NCBI RefSeq assembly: GCF_020858115.1
Contig: NZ_JACYMM010000005.1
Coordinates: 310,001-374,000, forward strand
DNA length: 64,000 nucleotides
Source: Janthinobacterium sp. FW305-129
GTDB taxonomy: Bacteria > Pseudomonadota > Gammaproteobacteria > Burkholderiales > Burkholderiaceae_D
Reading direction: 5' to 3'
Shown here: one piece after another, positions 23,770-33,854 of the stretch
Layout of the letters: the number at the start of each line of letters is the position of its first letter
Numbering within the stretch: the first letter of the stretch is position 1
Position numbers and translations under genes: made by a program
Notes under the pieces: generated by a model
The model's input: the letters and a program-made list of their open reading frames with translations, nothing else
The model's database searches: none
Told to the model about the DNA's origin: nothing

Positions 23770-24765
23770 ATGACACCAACCATCACCCTGCACGCAGGCT
23801 TGACCGATATGCCGCCAGGCATGTCGCGCACGCGCGAGCTGCTCAAGCTGCAATTGCGGGCACAGCTGCAGCGCCGGCAGACGCGCATCTGGCTGCAGCT
23901 GCTCAATTCCCATCCCGTGTTCCACGAGCTGCTGCAAGCCTATCCGCGCATGATGCACAAGGTGTACCGCCATTATCTGAGCACGAATCTGTCGTGCCGC
24001 CAGCGCGTCGCCATGCTGGTCGAACACTATGATTTCATCCTGCAACAAGGCTGGGGCAAGCTGATGGCGCAAGCGGCGCGCGCGCCGGTGCGGCTGGGCA
24101 CCGTGCCGGGAAAGTCGGGCGCGCCCTACCATTTGCAGTTATGTTCGCTACAACCGATGGACCGCGAAGGCGAGATGGTTCTGCAACTGGTGCATGGCGA
24201 TGATATGCTTTACTCGGTCGCGTTTACCTTTTTCGGTTCCCGCGCGCGCGCCAGCATGGGCGTGGGCATCGGCTGCATCCAGGGTCCGCACGGCGCGGAA
24301 GGCTTGCGCCGCGTGCGCGAGGCGACGCGCGACCTGCATGGCATGCGTCCCAAGGCCCTGATGGTGCGCCTGGTGCGCCAGTTGGGACATGAACATGGCT
24401 GCCGCACCATGGTGCTTGTAGGCAACGCCAACCGCGCCGTGCATCACGCCGCAAAAAAGAGCCGTCTGTTCGCCGACTACAATTCCCTTTGGCAAGAACT
24501 GGGCGCCCAGGCACGCCAGGATGGCGACTTCGAATTGCCATGCGAAAATCTGCCCTTGCCTGCCCTGGAAGAAATTCCTTCAAAGAAACGTTCGGAAGCC
24601 CGCAAGCGCCACGAACTGACATTGGCCATGATCAGCAGCCTGCGTAGCGGTCTCGACGCCCATCGCAGCCCCGTGCAGGTCGCCACGGCAGGCGCTGCCG
24701 CAGCTGCCAACCAGGTGGGGCTATCGGCCGATCTCGACGACGACTACGCTTCCGCTGCCGCCTGA
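23770..24765 (+). CDS. VirK/YbjX (DUF535) family protein
   Basis: A 331-residue cytoplasmic protein with the DUF535 blocks: HPVFHELLQAYPRMMHKVYRHYL, then RVAMLVEHYDF, a LQLVHGDDMLYSVAFTF segment, GIGCIQGP and PKALMVRLVRQL. The middle also has VGNANRAVHHAAKK and DYNSLWQELG. VirK-like proteins in enterobacteria are linked to virulence and resistance to membrane-acting peptides, but the biochemical role is unknown. It starts 49 bases after the Usp-like gene in the same direction. The last 50 residues are Ala-rich and not part of the family core. Confidence 0.85.
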   Translation: MTPTITLHAGLTDMPPGMSRTRELLKLQLRAQLQRRQTRIWLQLLNSHPVFHELLQAYPRMMHKVYRHYLSTNLSCRQRVAMLVEHYDFILQQGWGKLMAQAARAPVRLGTVPGKSGAPYHLQLCSLQPMDREGEMVLQLVHGDDMLYSVAFTFFGSRARASMGVGIGCIQGPHGAEGLRRVREATRDLHGMRPKALMVRLVRQLGHEHGCRTMVLVGNANRAVHHAAKKSRLFADYNSLWQELGAQARQDGDFELPCENLPLPALEEIPSKKRSEARKRHELTLAMISSLRSGLDAHRSPVQVATAGAAAAANQVGLSADLDDDYASAAA

Positions 24766-24938
24766 AGCTCCCCGGCCACCGCACGGCGCCCGCCCTCGCG
24801 TCGTTGCTCGCCGTCACTTCCGCATCGCCGTTCCTGTCGCACGCGCTTCAACCCGTGCGCGGCACAATCCTGTTACGCTAGCGTTATCGGCATGCACTGC
24901 GGTGCGCCGGTTCCCCCAACGCTTACTAGGAGGCATTC

Positions 24939-25169
24939 ATGCGCGTAGACATCTACCGCCGGGCCGAGCACGACGGCATTTTTTCCTATCTCGCCGTGCC
25001 GGAAGGAAAGCTCATTCCGGAAGAAGTGACCAATACCGACTGGCAACTGGAAGTACGCGCCAGCGAAGTGGCCGACGATGCCCAGGTCTTGCCCGACTAC
25101 CATATCGAACAGCCGCACCAGCAAATCGCTGCCAAGGGTTATGCGATCACGGGCCTGAAAGACATGTAA
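24939..25169 (+). CDS. small conserved protein (possibly DUF6139)
   Basis: A 76-residue acidic protein (MRVDIYRRAEHDG at the start, VPEGKLIPEEVTNTDWQ in the middle, YAITGLKDM at the end). An excellent ribosome site, AGGAGG, lies seven bases before the ATG and supports it as a real gene despite its size. I recall a Burkholderiales family with this layout (DUF6139), but no function is known. A strong terminator shared with dnaE follows. Confidence 0.75.
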   Translation: MRVDIYRRAEHDGIFSYLAVPEGKLIPEEVTNTDWQLEVRASEVADDAQVLPDYHIEQPHQQIAAKGYAITGLKDM

Positions 25170-25176
25170 ACGAAAA

Positions 25177-25209
25177 AAGCCAAACCTGCATGCCTGCGGT
25201 TTGGCTTTG
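25177..25209. terminator. bidirectional terminator between the small gene and dnaE
   Basis: AAAGCCAAACC (25177-25187) and GGTTTGGCTTT (25199-25209) form an 11-base perfect stem with an 11-base loop. A-runs on the left and T on the right let it serve the small plus-strand gene and dnaE, which converge here. Confidence 0.85.
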
Positions 25210-25232
25210 CTGTACGCGCCGGGCAGTGCCGG

Positions 25233-28200
25233 TCAGTATTCGACCGCCACCTCTTGCGCGCCCAGCATTTGCTCCAGCGCCATCTGCAATTCATCCGATG
25301 GCGCCACTTTCCACTCGTCGCCAAACTGCAGCACGCAGCTGACGCCTTGCGGGCTGACCTTGGCTGCGATCGGCAAGCCATCCACAGCCCGGTGCGGCAT
25401 GATCACGTCGCTGATGCGTTTCATGTCCAGCGTCGTGGGCAAAGTCAAACCCAGCTGGCGGCCATACTGCACGCGCGCGGCGATGATGTCGAAGGCGCTC
25501 TCGGCCGTGATGCGCAAGCCGCCCGAAAAACGGTCTTCCGACACCTTGCCCACGACGGCGAGGAATTCATCTTCCTTGAAGATTTTCCGGTTGGAATCGA
25601 ACAATTCGCCGTACACCGTCACCTCGACGGTACCGCTCTTGTCGTCCAGGGTGACGATGAGGATCTTGCCGCGCTGCGTCATCTGCGTGCGCAAGCCCGT
25701 GATGACGCCGGCCATCATGCGCGGCTCGCGCGACGGCGACAGTTCGGACAATTTCGTGCGTGCAAAACGGCGCGCCTCGGGCGCATACGAATCGAACAGG
25801 TGGCCGGACAGGTAAAAGCCCAGCGCGATCTTTTCTTCCGTCAGACGCTGTTTATCGCTCCACACGGGCACCTTGACGTACTCGGGCGGCGCCACCATGT
25901 CGCTGTCGTCGCCGCCGAACAGGCTCACCTGGTTCGCCGCCTTGGCGGCCTGGTCGGCGCACTCCATGGCGAAGGCCACGGATGCGAGCAGGATGGCGCG
26001 GTCGACCTTCAGGCAATCGAAGGCGCCGCTGCGGATCAGCGACTCGATGGTGCGGCGGTTGATTTGCTTTTTATCAACACGCTTGCAGAAATCGAACAGG
26101 CTCGTGAAGGGCCCGCCGGCCTCGCGCGCGGCGATGATGGCTTCGATGGCGTTCTGGCCCGAGCCCTTCACGGCACCCAGGCCGTAACGGATCTGCGTGA
26201 CTTTCTTGCCGCTCACGGACGGCGCCGCGCCGCTCGGCATGAAGCGGTAATCGGATTCGTTGATGTCTGGCGGCAACAAGGTCAGCTTGCAGATTTCCAG
26301 CGAGTCTTCCACCAGAATCTTGATCTTGTCCGTGTCGTCCATGGCCAGCGACAAGTTGGCGGCCATGAAGGCGGCCGTGTGGTGCGCCTTTAAATACGCC
26401 GTGTGGTACGACAGCAGGGCGTAAGCGGCGGCGTGCGATTTGTTGAAACCATAGCCGGCGAACTTTTCCATCAAGTCGAAGATCTCGTCGGCCTTTTCCG
26501 CCGTCAAGCCATCTTTCGCCGCACCGGCGCGGAAGATCTCGCGGTGCTCGGCCATCTCTTCGGCCTTCTTTTTACCCATGGCGCGGCGCAGCATGTCGGC
26601 GCCGCCCAGCGAGTAGCCGCCGACGATCTGCGCCATCTGCATCACCTGCTCCTGATACACCATGATGCCGTAGGTTTCGGACAGAATCGATTCCGTGCGC
26701 GGATCGGGATAATCGAAGCGTTCGCCGTGCTTGCGCTTGCAGAAATCGGGAATCAGGTCCATCGGGCCCGGACGGTACAGCGCCACGAGCGCGATAATGT
26801 CTTCGAAACGGTCGGGACGCGCATCTTTCAGCATGCCCTGCATGCCGCGCGACTCCAGCTGGAACACGGCCACGGTCTTGGCCTTGGTCAGCAAGTCGTA
26901 CGACGGCTTGTCGTTCAGCGGCAATGTTGCCAGATCGAAATTAGCTTGCGCGGGATCAAGCTGCTTGATGTAGCGCACGGCGCGGTCGAGAATCGTCAGC
27001 GTGGTCAGACCCAAAAAGTCGAACTTCACCAGGCCGACGGCTTCCACGTCATCCTTGTCGTATTGCGACACGACGCCCGAATCGCCGCCCTGCGTGTACA
27101 GCGGACAAAAATCCGTCAGCTTGCCCGGGGCGATCAGCACGCCACCCGCGTGCATGCCGATATTGCGCGTGATGCCTTCGACCTGCTGCGCCAGGTCCAG
27201 CAGCTGCTTGACCTCTTCCTCGTTTTCCAGGCGTTCCTTGAGCAGCGGCTCTTCCTCGATGGCGTCGGCGATCGACACGGGCTTACCGGGCTTGAACGGG
27301 ATCAGCTTCGAGATGCCGTCGCAGAAGTTGTAGCCGAAGTCCATCACGCGGCCCACGTCGCGGATTGCGCCCTTGGCCGCCATGGTACCGAAAGTGGCGA
27401 TCTGCGAGACGGCCTCCTTGCCGTACAAATCCTTGACGTGCTGGATGACGCGGTCGCGCCCTTCCTGGCAAAAGTCAATATCGAAGTCGGGCATCGAGAC
27501 GCGTTCGGGATTCAAAAAGCGCTCGAACAGCAGGTTGTACTGCAATGGATCGAGGTCGGTAATGAGCAGCGAATACGCGACCAGCGAACCGGCGCCCGAA
27601 CCGCGGCCCGGGCCGACGGGCACGCCGTTTTCCTTGGCCCACTGGATAAACTCGGCCACGATCAGGAAGTAGCCGGGGAATTTCATGTTGCAAATCGTGT
27701 CCGTCTCGAATTTCAAACGCGATTCATAGCGCGGGCGCTCCTTTTCGCGGCGCTCGGGATCCGGATACAGCTGCAATAGCCGTTTTTCCAGGCCCGCCTG
27801 CGATTCGGCGACGAGGAACTGGTCGATCGTCATGCCGTCCGGCGTGGGGAAGTTTGGCAGTTGCGGCTTGCCCAGGGTCAAGGTCAGGTTGCAGCGCTTG
27901 GCGATTTCCACGGAATTGGCCAGCGCGGCCGGCAAGTCGGCAAACAATTCCGCCATGTCGGCCTGCGACAGGAAGCGCTGGCTGTCATTGAAGCGCTTTA
28001 CCCGCTTGGCGTTGGCCAGCATTTCGCCTTCGGCGATACAGGTGCGGGCTTCGTGGGCAATAAATTCTTCAGGGGAAATAAATTGCACGGGATGCGTGGC
28101 CACCACGGGCAAGCCCAGCTTGGCCGCCAGGGCCACCGCATGGCGCACCTGCGCTTCCTGGTTGGCCTGGCCGCCGCGCTGGATTTCGATATAGAAATGT

Positions 28201-28775
28201 CCAGGGAAAATCTCGGCCCAGCGCTGCGCATTGCGCTCGGCCAGGGCCAGGTTGCCATTCTCGATGGCGATGCCGACGTCGCCGAAATGCGCGCCGGACA
28301 ACACGATCAAGCCATTCGCCGCGCTCTCGCCCGGGTACAGGTCGTAGGTATTCGTCGCCAGCGCCTGCAGCCACTCGATGCGCAGTTCGGCGCGCCCCTT
28401 GTACTGGTTCGTCAGCCATGCCGTCGACAGCAGTTCGCACAGCTGCAGATAGCCCATGCGGTTCTTCGCCAGCAACAGCAGGCGCGACGGTTTTTCGCGG
28501 TTGTCGTCATTCGTGATCCACACGTCGACGCCGACGATGGGCTTGATGCCCTTGCCGCGCGCTTCCTTGTAGAACTTGACCATGCCAAACAGGTTCGACA
28601 GATCGGTGACGGCCAGCGCCACCTGCTTGTCCTTCGCCGCCGCCTTGACCACGTCGTCGATGCGCACCAGGCCGTCGACGATCGAATACTCCGAGTGCAC
28701 GCGCAAGTGGACAAATGCGGGCCCTTGCGGGGCTTGCGGTGAACCTGCCGGAGCGCCGGCCTCTTGCATTACCAT
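25233..28775 (-). CDS. dnaE: DNA polymerase III alpha subunit
   Basis: A replicative polymerase subunit of about 1,180 residues, the usual DnaE1 length. The N-terminal PHP domain has [17 protein letters not shown] and [12 protein letters not shown]. The polymerase active site shows as [13 protein letters not shown] near residue 428, with [14 protein letters not shown] before it and GGVLIAP after it. The fingers region has [29 protein letters not shown] and later helix-hairpin-helix and OB ([19 protein letters not shown]) domains. ATG 28775 is preferred because AGGA lies five bases upstream; ATG at 28781 and TTG at 28802 are alternatives. It shares a promoter gap with the divergent trhO. Confidence 0.97.
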   Translation of the reverse strand: MVMQEAGAPAGSPQAPQGPAFVHLRVHSEYSIVDGLVRIDDVVKAAAKDKQVALAVTDLSNLFGMVKFYKEARGKGIKPIVGVDVWITNDDNREKPSRLLLLAKNRMGYLQLCELLSTAWLTNQYKGRAELRIEWLQALATNTYDLYPGESAANGLIVLSGAHFGDVGIAIENGNLALAERNAQRWAEIFPGHFYIEIQRGGQANQEAQVRHAVALAAKLGLPVVATHPVQFISPEEFIAHEARTCIAEGEMLANAKRVKRFNDSQRFLSQADMAELFADLPAALANSVEIAKRCNLTLTLGKPQLPNFPTPDGMTIDQFLVAESQAGLEKRLLQLYPDPERREKERPRYESRLKFETDTICNMKFPGYFLIVAEFIQWAKENGVPVGPGRGSGAGSLVAYSLLITDLDPLQYNLLFERFLNPERVSMPDFDIDFCQEGRDRVIQHVKDLYGKEAVSQIATFGTMAAKGAIRDVGRVMDFGYNFCDGISKLIPFKPGKPVSIADAIEEEPLLKERLENEEEVKQLLDLAQQVEGITRNIGMHAGGVLIAPGKLTDFCPLYTQGGDSGVVSQYDKDDVEAVGLVKFDFLGLTTLTILDRAVRYIKQLDPAQANFDLATLPLNDKPSYDLLTKAKTVAVFQLESRGMQGMLKDARPDRFEDIIALVALYRPGPMDLIPDFCKRKHGERFDYPDPRTESILSETYGIMVYQEQVMQMAQIVGGYSLGGADMLRRAMGKKKAEEMAEHREIFRAGAAKDGLTAEKADEIFDLMEKFAGYGFNKSHAAAYALLSYHTAYLKAHHTAAFMAANLSLAMDDTDKIKILVEDSLEICKLTLLPPDINESDYRFMPSGAAPSVSGKKVTQIRYGLGAVKGSGQNAIEAIIAAREAGGPFTSLFDFCKRVDKKQINRRTIESLIRSGAFDCLKVDRAILLASVAFAMECADQAAKAANQVSLFGGDDSDMVAPPEYVKVPVWSDKQRLTEEKIALGFYLSGHLFDSYAPEARRFARTKLSELSPSREPRMMAGVITGLRTQMTQRGKILIVTLDDKSGTVEVTVYGELFDSNRKIFKEDEFLAVVGKVSEDRFSGGLRITAESAFDIIAARVQYGRQLGLTLPTTLDMKRISDVIMPHRAVDGLPIAAKVSPQGVSCVLQFGDEWKVAPSDELQMALEQMLGAQEVAVEY

Positions 28776-28906
28776 TTCCATCCTGTGTACCGTTTCGTGC
28801 AAAATTCAATGGGGTCTATTCTACCGCGTCGCGCGTACGGACCGGGTATCCTGCCTGGCCTGTCGGGCTTATAATATCGGCTGTTCAGTCTAAGCCGATC
28901 GCCATC

Positions 28907-29803
28907 ATGCAAGCCATCACCCCAGCAACACCCGCCGTTTCCGCCACCGTCTGCCCGCCGGCCGCCACGTTTGTCAATATCGCCGCGTATAAATTCATCA
29001 CGCTGGCCGATACGGAAGCCATGCGTCCCTTGTACCAGGAGCAATGCCTGGCGCTGGGACTGAAGGGCACGATCCTGCTGACGCCGGAGGGTATCAACAT
29101 GTTCCTGTCGGGCACGCGCGAGCATATCGACAGCTTCCTCGCTTGGGTGCGCAGCGACGACCGTCTGGCCGATCTGGAATGGAAGGAAAGCTTGTCGAAC
29201 GAGCAATCGCACAAGCGCATGCTGGTCAAGCTGAAAAAAGAAATCATCACCATGCGCATGCCGCTGATCAAGCCGGAACTGGGCCGCGCCCCGTCCGTCG
29301 ACGCGCATACGCTCAAGCGCTGGCTCGATGCCGGCGTCGATGACGCGGGTAAACCGGTGGTCATGATGGAAACGCGCAACGCCTTTGAAGTGGACGTGGG
29401 CACGTTCAACAACACGCTCGATTACCGTATTGACAAGTTTACGGAATTCCCGGCCGTGGCCGCCGCCCACAAGGACGAACTGGAAGGCAAGACCGTCGTC
29501 ACCTTCTGCACGGGCGGCATCCGCTGCGAAAAGGCCGCCATCCACATGAAGGAAATCGGCTACGACAGCGTGTACCAGCTCGACGGCGGCATTTTGAAAT
29601 ATTTCGAGGAAGTGGGCGGCGAGCACTACACGGGCGACTGCTTCGTCTTCGACTACCGCACGGCCCTGAACCCGAAACTGGAACCGACGGAAACCGTGCA
29701 ATGTTTTGTGTGCCGCGCCGTCGTCACGCCGCGCCAGCAACTGGCGCCGGAATATGTCTACGAGGTATCTTGCCCGCATTGCTACAACAGTGACGAAAAA
29801 TGA
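28907..29803 (+). CDS. trhO: tRNA uridine(34) hydroxylase (rhodanese-like, YceA family)
   Basis: A 298-residue enzyme that forms 5-hydroxyuridine at the wobble position of tRNAs using O2. The N-terminal acylphosphatase-like half ([28 protein letters not shown]) is followed by a rhodanese domain with the catalytic cysteine in [16 protein letters not shown] and [14 protein letters not shown]. The C-terminal Cys-rich end (CFVCR, CPHCYN) matches the family's extra Cys cluster. ATG 28907 is used; the frame is open upstream into dnaE antisense but unsupported. A TATAAT at 28870-28875 is a likely -10, though its -35 is weak. A strong terminator follows. Confidence 0.94.
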   Translation: MQAITPATPAVSATVCPPAATFVNIAAYKFITLADTEAMRPLYQEQCLALGLKGTILLTPEGINMFLSGTREHIDSFLAWVRSDDRLADLEWKESLSNEQSHKRMLVKLKKEIITMRMPLIKPELGRAPSVDAHTLKRWLDAGVDDAGKPVVMMETRNAFEVDVGTFNNTLDYRIDKFTEFPAVAAAHKDELEGKTVVTFCTGGIRCEKAAIHMKEIGYDSVYQLDGGILKYFEEVGGEHYTGDCFVFDYRTALNPKLEPTETVQCFVCRAVVTPRQQLAPEYVYEVSCPHCYNSDEK

Positions 29804-29833
29804 GAAGCGGCTCACCGCGCCTGCAGTAAACTG

Positions 29834-29873
29834 AAATGCCCATCCTGGCCGTTGCCTGCCAGGATGGGCATTT
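29834..29873. terminator. terminator between trhO and the polysaccharide locus
   Basis: A perfect 16-base stem: AAATGCCCATCCTGGC (29834-29849) with GCCAGGATGGGCATTT (29858-29873), 8-base loop. It ends trhO and, read on the other strand, the 22 kb polysaccharide locus, whose last gene stops 37 bases away. Confidence 0.85.
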
Positions 29874-29910
29874 CCATTCCGCCAGCACATGGCGGTCATT
29901 GTGACGACAG

Positions 29911-31179
29911 TTAGTCAGCCAACTTCAACCGGTTTGCCCGCCACCAGCTACGGCCGAACACCAACAACGAGAAGAACGCCAGACCGGTCAGAAAACCCGC
30001 CAGCAAGCTATTCGACAAGCGGCTGGTGCGGCTTTCTGGCAAGGTGGGTCCCGCAATAAAGCGGCTCTTTTCCAGATAGACGGCCGTGGCTTTCTGATTA
30101 TCGACCGTAATCGTATTGAACACCTCCTTGACTGACTCATCATTCAAGTCCCTCTTCTTGAAGACATTTTCCTTGATCGATTCGAGCGAACGCAAGACCG
30201 CCTCGCCGGACTTATTGCTATCGAGCACAACCTTGGCGCCATCATAGTATTCGCGCAATATGAGATTTTGCTTTTGTTCACGCAGCGCCTTGAGAATTGC
30301 TTCGTTTGCCATCAAGGCATCTACCTCGGTTGACATCAACTGCGTCGATGGCGACAGATAACGCGCATTGTCCTCGGTCACGCTGACCACCTGGCGGCTT
30401 CCCTGCCCCGCAGCATCAGGATAGCGCGAAACAATTTTTCTCAAGGTATCGCCTTTACGGGCAAAACTTTCCAGCTTCTCTTTGTTGCTGATAATCTCAT
30501 TATCGAGCTTGGTAATCTTGCTCGTCAAATCCAGGTGTTTGGAACGCAAGAAGTCGGAATATACCAGGTAAATCACACTATCCATCGTATAACGGCCCAG
30601 CAGGGCAACCATACGTTGCCCATCCTGGGGCGTCGTCGCCTCGTAACTGATACGCAAACCGATAACATTATTGCTGATATCCTTGGCTGTATCCATCAAC
30701 TCCTTGGCATCGAGCTTGGTCATCGGATAAATCGGCTCCAGAAATTTGGAAAAATTGTTGCGCACGATCAGCGTATGGCGTAACTCTTGCACTGTAGGGT
30801 CATTGTTCAGCTTAACTTGTTGCATATAGTCGTCAAAGCGACCACTACTGCTTAATGCCGCCACATAGCGCTTATAGTCGCCCAGCGCGATACCTGGAGG
30901 TGGCTCCTTTTCTTTTTCTTTTTCTTTCTCTTTATCCTTGTCTCTTTCACCATTGACCTGTTCTTTCAGTACCGGAATTGCACCGCCAAACTGGTAAAAG
31001 CCCTCGCTTTTGTACGTTGCCGTATACAAGGTAAATAATACGCACAATATCATCACGACCACCGTACCGCCCACGATCAATTTACGGCCTTTCCATAAAA
31101 CGATCAGTACCTCCGTCAAGGAAAATTCAGGCGCACCTTGCTGCTCTGGCGCTTGTTTCATTTCTACCAATTTGTCCAT
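29911..31179 (-). CDS. Wzz-like polysaccharide chain-length regulator
   Basis: A 422-residue inner-membrane protein with the Wzz topology: cytoplasmic start, first helix about 36-56 (GGTVVVMILCVLFTLYTA), a large periplasmic part rich in coiled coil, and a second helix about 385-405. The C-terminal helix is preceded by AGPTLPESRTSRLS, a Pro-containing stretch typical of chain-length proteins. At about residues 78-92 there is a KEKEKEKEKE run encoded by a hexamer repeat. It is the last gene of the locus. Wzz sets the modal length of Wzy-made O-antigen. No C-terminal kinase domain is present, so it is not a Wzc. Confidence 0.85.
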   Translation of the reverse strand: MDKLVEMKQAPEQQGAPEFSLTEVLIVLWKGRKLIVGGTVVVMILCVLFTLYTATYKSEGFYQFGGAIPVLKEQVNGERDKDKEKEKEKEKEPPPGIALGDYKRYVAALSSSGRFDDYMQQVKLNNDPTVQELRHTLIVRNNFSKFLEPIYPMTKLDAKELMDTAKDISNNVIGLRISYEATTPQDGQRMVALLGRYTMDSVIYLVYSDFLRSKHLDLTSKITKLDNEIISNKEKLESFARKGDTLRKIVSRYPDAAGQGSRQVVSVTEDNARYLSPSTQLMSTEVDALMANEAILKALREQKQNLILREYYDGAKVVLDSNKSGEAVLRSLESIKENVFKKRDLNDESVKEVFNTITVDNQKATAVYLEKSRFIAGPTLPESRTSRLSNSLLAGFLTGLAFFSLLVFGRSWWRANRLKLAD

Positions 31180-31231
31180 GATTCTTCTTTAAGTAATAAG
31201 TACATCAAAAATAAAAGCAATTATCTGACCA

Positions 31232-33178
31232 TCAGTCTGCATTGGCCTGGCGCGCCATTACCACGACCGGGCTATTGGATTGCGCAGTCCGCTGGGCATT
31301 CCAGACCCAGTCCTCGATACCGCACTGCGGTTCATATTCGGTAACGATTTCCAGCAACAACGTTCGTACGGCGGCCTGGTCAAACTGATCGCATGCCATC
31401 GTCAATGCGCTCAGCATACCTTCCAGCTTTGCCCAGGGGATTTCAACCTCGCGCGCACGCATGATCAACGGATGATCCGTACCTTCAACATTGTCTCCAA
31501 TCAACAATTCCTCATACAGCTTTTCGCCTGGACGCAAACCAACATGATGAATTTCGATGGTGCCATCGGGCGCCTGTTCACTTTTGACTTCCAGTCCACT
31601 CAAATGCACCATGCGCTTGGCCAGGTCGACGATCTTGACAGGGTCACCCATATCCAGAACAAAAACATCTCCCCCCTGTCCCATGGCACCCGCCTGCAAT
31701 ACCAGCTGCGCGGCCTCGGGAATTGTCATGAAATAACGCGTGATTTCCGGATGCGTGATCGTAATCGGCCCGCCCGCCATAATCTGTTTGCGGAACAAGG
31801 GCACAACCGAGCCAGACGATCCCAGTACATTGCCAAAACGAACCATACAAAACCGCGTCTTGTCCTGTTTACGGGAAAATGCCTGCAAAATCAGCTCTGC
31901 CAGCCGTTTGGTGGAGCCCATCACATTGGTTGGACGAACGGCCTTGTCTGTAGAAATGAGTACAAAACGCTTCACCTGGGCATCGATCGCAGCACGCGCC
32001 ATGCTCAGCGTTCCCAATGCATTGTTACGTATACCTTCGATTGGATTGTGCTCCACCAAGGGAACATGTTTATACGCAGCGGCATGATACAAAGTTTCAA
32101 CACGGAAAGTTCGTAGTATTCTTTCGCACTTGGCTGTTTCCAGCACGGATCCCAGGAACGGCAGCAACTCCACCTCGACCCGCAGGATTTTTTTCAATCC
32201 TTGCAATTCTTGTTCGATGGAATACAAGGCAAATTCCGACATTTCATACAGAATCAGACAAGCTGGCCGCTGACGCAATATCTGGCGGCACAATTCGGAG
32301 CCGATCGAACCACCTGCGCCAGTCACCATAACTGTCTTGCCAGAAATGCACATAGCCATCAAGTCCTGATCCGGCTCCACCGCGTCGCGCCCCAGCAAAT
32401 CCTCGATTTCGATTTCGCGCAAATCCTGCACCTGCGTACTGGCGCGTATCAAGCTCTTGATCGGCGAAGTCACCAAGGTCTTGATTTTCAGCGGTTCCAG
32501 CTTTTCCAGAATACGGCGTTGCTGCGCCTTGCTCAGGGACGGCATGGCAAGCAGCACCTTACTGATGTCCTTGCTTGCCACCAAATCAGACAAAGCTTCG
32601 GGTGCATATACCCGTATGCCGCCGATACTGGCGCCATGCAGTTCTTTCTTGTCGTCAATCAGAGCGACTACCTTGTACTCGCCAGCATGGTTCAGGGCCT
32701 GGGCCAGTTGATTGCCGGAAGCGCCAGCGCCATAAACGACCACGCGTATGCCATCCGCACGCCGGTTAGCGTACAAAAAATACGCGCGCGCCAGGAAACG
32801 GCTGGCCGCCACATACATGATGGCGCACACCCAGAAAATACCGAAAACGCCGCGCGACAAACCATTCATGCCATTCAAAAACACGGCCATGGCCAGCAAT
32901 ACGGCCACGGACAAACTGACGCCAAGAAAAACCACATAAACGATCTTGTAGTCGATAAAGCGGATCACTGCGCGGTACAAGCCCAATTTGATAAAAATAG
33001 GCAATGAGACGAGCGGCGCCGCCAGGATCAGCCAAATGTAGGGGGAAAACTGGGCATTTGCCAAGCCATCGAAACGCAATGCAATCGCAATGCAAAAAGT
33101 CAGCGGCAAGAAAAACAGATCAGCAAACGCCGCCACAATTTGCTTGTGAAAACGCGAAAAATTGAATATCGGCTTCAT
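31232..33178 (-). CDS. nucleotide-sugar 4,6-dehydratase, WbpM/FlaA1-like
   Basis: A 648-residue membrane protein. Four helices lie within residues 1-130, followed by a CoA-binding-like Rossmann region (VVVYGAGASGNQLAQAL) and a second Rossmann SDR domain with VTGAGGSIGSELCRQI near residue 285. The SDR active site reads STDKAVRPTNVMGSTKR, with methionine in place of the usual tyrosine, exactly as in long WbpM-type enzymes. These convert UDP-GlcNAc to UDP-4-keto-6-deoxy-GlcNAc, the precursor of QuiNAc, FucNAc and bacillosamine. It lies next to the initiating transferase and an epimerase, which fits supply of the first sugar of the repeat unit. Confidence 0.92.
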   Translation of the reverse strand: MKPIFNFSRFHKQIVAAFADLFFLPLTFCIAIALRFDGLANAQFSPYIWLILAAPLVSLPIFIKLGLYRAVIRFIDYKIVYVVFLGVSLSVAVLLAMAVFLNGMNGLSRGVFGIFWVCAIMYVAASRFLARAYFLYANRRADGIRVVVYGAGASGNQLAQALNHAGEYKVVALIDDKKELHGASIGGIRVYAPEALSDLVASKDISKVLLAMPSLSKAQQRRILEKLEPLKIKTLVTSPIKSLIRASTQVQDLREIEIEDLLGRDAVEPDQDLMAMCISGKTVMVTGAGGSIGSELCRQILRQRPACLILYEMSEFALYSIEQELQGLKKILRVEVELLPFLGSVLETAKCERILRTFRVETLYHAAAYKHVPLVEHNPIEGIRNNALGTLSMARAAIDAQVKRFVLISTDKAVRPTNVMGSTKRLAELILQAFSRKQDKTRFCMVRFGNVLGSSGSVVPLFRKQIMAGGPITITHPEITRYFMTIPEAAQLVLQAGAMGQGGDVFVLDMGDPVKIVDLAKRMVHLSGLEVKSEQAPDGTIEIHHVGLRPGEKLYEELLIGDNVEGTDHPLIMRAREVEIPWAKLEGMLSALTMACDQFDQAAVRTLLLEIVTEYEPQCGIEDWVWNAQRTAQSNSPVVVMARQANAD

Positions 33179-33293
33179 TCAAAGGTTCCTTTTTCTACAG
33201 CGGCTGGCGCCAATGCCAGGCAGCACCTGGCCTGCGCCATGAGCGATACGCGATTGCCAGGCACAATCTCTGGCAAACCGGACGAGATATTCA

Positions 33294-33854
33294 TCAATGG
33301 GTCACTCCATCCCGGCGCACCACCTTCAGGAACGTCAGGAACAGAATGCGCAGATCCAGTGCCAGTGAACGGCGCTGCAAGTACTCGGCATCCAGTTTGA
33401 CCTTCTCCACGATAGGCAATTCATCGCGCCCATTGATTTGCGCCCATCCCGTCAAGCCAGGCAAGATGCCATCGACACCATGGCGGCTGCGCAATTCGAT
33501 CAGATCGTACTGGTTGAACAAGGCCGGACGTGGCCCCACAAAGCTCATGTCGCCCTTCAATATGCTCCACAATTGCGGCAATTCGTCGAGGCTGGACTTA
33601 CGCAAAAAGGAACCCACCGGGGTCAGGAATTGCTTGGGGTCCGGAAGCAAATGCGTCGCCACAGCGGGAGTATCGACACGCATGGTGCGAAACTTCGGCA
33701 TCTTGAATATCTTGTTTTGCCGCCCCACACGATCAGACCAATAAACAATGGGCCCCGCGGACGTCAGCCGCACCATCAGAGCGACCAGGCCAACCGGAAT
33801 CAGCAGCAACAACGACGCGATCAACGCCAATACCAAATCAAATACTCGTTTCAT
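33294..33854 (-). CDS. initiating undecaprenyl-phosphate sugar-1-phosphate transferase
   Basis: A 186-residue short-form (PglC-like) phosphoglycosyl transferase with one re-entrant N-terminal hydrophobic helix (LVLALIASLLLLIPVGLVAL). The catalytic region has KFRTM, RKSSLDELPQLWSILKGDMS and FVGPRP, with the catalytic Asp-Glu pair in SLDELPQ. PGLTGWAQINGR follows near the end. Such enzymes transfer a sugar phosphate, often a diacetamido-bacillosamine or QuiNAc type, from UDP-sugar to undecaprenyl phosphate on the cytoplasmic face. It overlaps the upstream epimerase gene by 17 bases. The sugar is inferred from the neighbouring WbpM-like enzyme, not from this protein. Confidence 0.92.
   Translation of the reverse strand: MKRVFDLVLALIASLLLLIPVGLVALMVRLTSAGPIVYWSDRVGRQNKIFKMPKFRTMRVDTPAVATHLLPDPKQFLTPVGSFLRKSSLDELPQLWSILKGDMSFVGPRPALFNQYDLIELRSRHGVDGILPGLTGWAQINGRDELPIVEKVKLDAEYLQRRSLALDLRILFLTFLKVVRRDGVTH

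Noticed and set aside
25254-28742. Several long plus-strand frames opposite dnaE
   Set aside because: They are shadows of dnaE, whose conserved domains cover the whole stretch on the minus strand.
33179-33293. Possible small gene between the WbpM-like gene and the sugar transferase
   Set aside because: The 115-base gap has an overlapping plus-strand frame only, with no ribosome site or protein-like composition.
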